DNA of 41,961 bases from JBCCGI01 sp039029355 (lineage in GTDB: Bacteria > Planctomycetota > UBA1135 > GCA-002686595): contig JBCCGI010000070.1 of the NCBI GenBank assembly GCA_039029355.1, positions 1 through 41,961 of the forward strand, in the 5' to 3' direction. Of the stretch, positions 39,698-41,961 are shown piece after piece; position 1 is the stretch's first letter; every line of letters begins with the position of its first letter. Under the pieces are notes generated by a model that had not been told where the DNA came from, did not search any database, and was given only the letters and a program-made list of their open reading frames with translations. The translations under genes were made by a program, and so were the position numbers.

Positions 39698-41701
39698 TCA
39701 AAGAAGGTTCAGGACTCCGAAGCCCCGATCATCGTATAGGGTCGCCGGCGCGGCCAGGTGGTTTCCGTGGACCGATAGTGGCACGTGCCAGGGGAGGGGA
39801 TCCAGGTCGCCGACGAGGCCCAGCGCGACCGCCGCGAAGGCGCGTGCGCGGTCGGTGAGCTCGCGGTCTGCGACCATCGCCGCCAGCGGCTCCAGCGAGC
39901 GCGCGTCGCCGACGCGCCCCAGGGCGCGGGCCAGGGCGGCCTGGGAGGAAAGCGCCCGCGCCTCCCCGAGCAGGCGCACGAGACGGGCGACGGTCTCCTT
40001 CTCGCCCAGAAGGGCGAGGCCGGTCGCGGCCTCGCGCAGCAGCAGCGGACGGTAGACCGAGCCGTCGACCAGGGCGCGGAGGCGCGCCGCCGAGGTGCGC
40101 GCGCCGATCATCCCGAGCGCGAGCGCCACCTGCCCGCGCGCTTCGTCCTCGCGGATGCGCCCCAGCTGGACCTGCAGCGGCTCCTCGGCCTCGGGGTCGC
40201 GCAGGAGCCCGGTTGCGATCGCGAGGGCGCCGACCTCGTCGGGCGTGCGGGCGCCGTCGAGGGCGTCGCGGAGGGCCCGGGCTACGCCCGCATCGGGCAT
40301 CCGGCCCGCGCGGGCGCGCTCACGCTCGAGCACGCCCAGCGCCAGCGCGGCCCACGGGCGCTCGCGGGTGCTGCCGCGGCTGACCTCGCGCAGCAGGAAG
40401 CGACGGACGTCGTCGGTTCCGATGGGCTCCCCCGACCCGTTGCGCGCGCCGATGCGCGCCAGCGCGATGCGCGCGAAGGCGCGCGTGCCGACGTCGGCGT
40501 GGTCGGAGTCGATGCCCACGAGCGCGGCGCGCACGGCCACGTCCCCCGGGTCGGTGTCGTTGTCGGCGACGAGCCCGAGGCCGACGACCGACGACTGCAC
40601 GACGCCCAGCGGCTCGCGCCGCATCGGGGCGAGGCGTGCCAGGAGCGTGCGCCGCACCTGCGAGACGACCTCGACGTTGTCGCCCGCGGAGGCGGCGAGG
40701 CGCGCCAGCGACAGCGGCACCTGCGCGCGGACCAGGTCGGCGCGCCGGCGGTCGAGCAGCAGCTCTTCGAGGAACGCCACCTGGGCCCGCAGCCCCGCCG
40801 CCGGCGGCGCGGTCTCGCCCTCGGGGAGCGGCGCGTCGGCGCCGAGCGGAACCAGGCCGAGCGCCAGGATGCACGCGGCCTCGAGCTCGGCCAGCTGCAG
40901 CTTGCGGTCGGGCGTGGTGAAGCGCGCGAGCTCGTGCACCGCATAGCGGCGGACGTCCTCGCGCTCGCTCTCGCCGCCGAGCAGGCCGAGCGAGTAGGCC
41001 GCGAAGGCGCGCACGCGCGTCGGCACGCGCTGCTTCCCGAGCAGCGAGCGTCCGTAGGAGCCGTCGGCGAGGAGGGCGGACAAGAGCGGCGCGCTGGGCT
41101 CGTGCCCCAGAATGCCGAGGGCCAGGACCGCCGCCTCGGCGACCTCGTGCGTGTCGTCGCGCAGGAACGGGCGCACGCGGTCGGCGACCGCGCGCTGGTC
41201 GGCTTCGTCGAGGTCATCTCCGACGCGCGCCGCGGCGATCAGCGTCGACGAGAGCAGGTCGGGCTGGCGCTCCTCGGCGAGCACCTCGAAGAGCGCGGGC
41301 AGCACCTCGGCGCGGATCCGCGCCGGCGTGGGGGCGAGCAGGTCGGGCGACGAGCCGTCGCCGCGGCCGAGGAAGCGGCCCTCGCCGCTGGTCGGGTCCC
41401 CGGCCAGGATGTGGCGCTTCAGGTCGAGGTAGGGCTCGCGGTGGAACTCCCACCACCACGTCCACCGGGTCCGGTCGAGGCCCGTGACGAACGTGCCCGC
41501 CAACGTCCCCGGTGCGGGAGCGCCGGGCGTTCCCGGGTTCGCCACCGGGCTCCCGCCGTAGGTCGGAGGCTGGGTGGGGCTCGGCAGGGGGGTCTTGATG
41601 CCGCCTCCGCCCGTGGAGGGCGGCGGCTGGTAGGTGGCGCCGTGGGCGGCGACCGGCCCCGCGAGGGCGAGGCAGGCGCCCAGGGAGAGGAGGACCTGCA
41701 T
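39698..41701 (-). CDS. Secreted HEAT-repeat protein (paralogue 1, first gene of the tandem cluster)
   Basis: This 667-residue protein has a signal peptide (about 1-20), a Pro/Gly-rich linker (26-70) and the Trp-rich motif W80-T-W82-W-W84-E-FHREPYL. HEAT-like repeats follow with AVLALGILG and ALALGMIG cores and the shared RVRAFAAYSLGLL / EDVRRYA block. The C-terminus is LPWHVPLSVHGNH... APATLYDDRGFGVLNLL. The start at 41701 was chosen because the signal peptide begins there; the open frame continues upstream only through poly-G sequence. A TAGGCT -10-like element lies 13 bases upstream. It heads the four-gene run. Function unknown. Confidence 0.77.
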   Translation of the reverse strand: MQVLLSLGACLALAGPVAAHGATYQPPPSTGGGGIKTPLPSPTQPPTYGGSPVANPGTPGAPAPGTLAGTFVTGLDRTRWTWWWEFHREPYLDLKRHILAGDPTSGEGRFLGRGDGSSPDLLAPTPARIRAEVLPALFEVLAEERQPDLLSSTLIAAARVGDDLDEADQRAVADRVRPFLRDDTHEVAEAAVLALGILGHEPSAPLLSALLADGSYGRSLLGKQRVPTRVRAFAAYSLGLLGGESEREDVRRYAVHELARFTTPDRKLQLAELEAACILALGLVPLGADAPLPEGETAPPAAGLRAQVAFLEELLLDRRRADLVRAQVPLSLARLAASAGDNVEVVSQVRRTLLARLAPMRREPLGVVQSSVVGLGLVADNDTDPGDVAVRAALVGIDSDHADVGTRAFARIALARIGARNGSGEPIGTDDVRRFLLREVSRGSTRERPWAALALGVLERERARAGRMPDAGVARALRDALDGARTPDEVGALAIATGLLRDPEAEEPLQVQLGRIREDEARGQVALALGMIGARTSAARLRALVDGSVYRPLLLREAATGLALLGEKETVARLVRLLGEARALSSQAALARALGRVGDARSLEPLAAMVADRELTDRARAFAAVALGLVGDLDPLPWHVPLSVHGNHLAAPATLYDDRGFGVLNLL

Positions 41702-41714
41702 GGGGGGATGGACT

Positions 41715-41720
41715 AGCCTA
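41715..41720 (-). promoter_or_regulatory. Candidate -10 element (TAGGCT) of the HEAT gene cluster
   Basis: On the minus strand TAGGCT ends 13 bases before the ATG at 41701; the intervening bases are a pyrimidine-rich run with no Shine-Dalgarno. The position of any -35 falls next to the 19-base homopolymer at 41741. Confidence 0.35.
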
Positions 41721-41740
41721 AATCGGGCGGACTCCGTGCG

Positions 41741-41961
41741 CCCCCCCCCCCCCCCCCCCGCGGGGGGGGCGCCCCCGGGGGCCGCCCCCCCCCCCCCGGG
41801 GCGGGGGGCCCCCCCCCCCCCCCCCCCCGACACTCGATACTCGGTGTCGGAACGACCCGAGGGAGGGGCGGGACGCCAGCGCTTGCCGCTACGACCGTAC
41901 GACCCTGCCGGCCCCCCCCCCCCCCCACGGGGGCGCCAGCGCGGGCGCGACACCCCCCCCC
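41741..41961. repeat. Extreme poly-C/poly-G tracts at the window edge
   Basis: Plus-strand C runs of 19 (41741-41759), 13 (41785-41797), 20 (41809-41828), 15 (41912-41926) and at least 9 (41953-41961) bases are interleaved with shorter G runs. A small hairpin CGACAC/GTGTCG lies around 41828-41849. No gene is supported here. Homopolymers this long are absent elsewhere in the window, so a contig-end sequencing or assembly artefact is likely, though a G-quadruplex-forming upstream region cannot be excluded. Confidence 0.7.

Noticed and set aside
41714..41953. Upstream extension of the first HEAT gene to 41953
   Set aside because: The added residues are translated poly-G/poly-C tracts, and a proper signal peptide begins at 41701.

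Overview
This is a dense, very GC-rich (roughly 70% or more) bacterial chromosomal segment with almost no intergenic space, many GTG/TTG starts and repeated 4-base stop/start overlaps. I see no rRNA, tRNA, CRISPR array, prophage or intact insertion sequence. The gene set suggests a Planctomycetota-like organism: large secreted HEAT-repeat proteins with a Trp-rich N-terminal motif, a double-length UvrA, a bacterial XPB helicase, and secreted hydrolase-like proteins of a type I associate with planctomycetes. This assignment is inference; another high-GC phylum such as Myxococcota cannot be excluded from sequence alone.

Layout. (1) 1-2356, plus strand: a PBP4-type D-Ala-D-Ala carboxypeptidase (probably cut at its 5' end by the window) and an inositol-monophosphatase-family protein. 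(2) 2527-14813, plus strand: one long run of tightly overlapping genes. A tandem-fused UvrA is followed by an XPB helicase and a large protein sharing the XPB-associated N-terminal domain, which together look like a DNA repair module. The run continues into a ThiE/TenI-like protein, a degenerate signal-peptidase-like membrane protein, ThiL and TsaE. (3) 14847-19840, plus strand: an ECF sigma factor with an overlapping single-pass membrane protein (candidate anti-sigma), then a TolC-family outer-membrane protein overlapping a HEAT-like lipoprotein. (4) 19931-21723: a pilin-like minus-strand gene divergent from a CCA-adding-type nucleotidyltransferase. (5) 21690-25729, minus strand: dxr, rseP and a UbiA-family prenyltransferase as an operon. 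(6) 25842-33323, plus strand: a NUDIX hydrolase, purM, a secreted protein of unknown function, a secreted alpha/beta-hydrolase-like protein lacking its nucleophile, a spermidine-synthase-like membrane fusion interrupted by an in-frame amber codon, a TPR-like membrane protein and a secreted amidohydrolase. (7) 33348-41701, minus strand: four consecutive paralogous secreted HEAT-repeat proteins of 667-719 aa, the best candidate here for an undescribed system. (8) 41702-41961: upstream DNA with extreme poly-C/poly-G tracts at the window edge.

How the genes work together. The uvrA-xpb-partner block couples damage recognition with a TFIIH-like helicase. The dxr-rseP-ubiA block mixes isoprenoid precursor synthesis, intramembrane proteolysis and prenyl transfer. 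The sigma/membrane-protein pair may control the envelope genes beside it. The four HEAT genes share a signal peptide, a Pro/Gly-rich linker, a Trp-rich motif, about 500 residues of repeats and a terminal LPW-containing tail. They are packed so closely that co-expression and a shared, perhaps scaffold-like, envelope role is likely, but I can assign no function.
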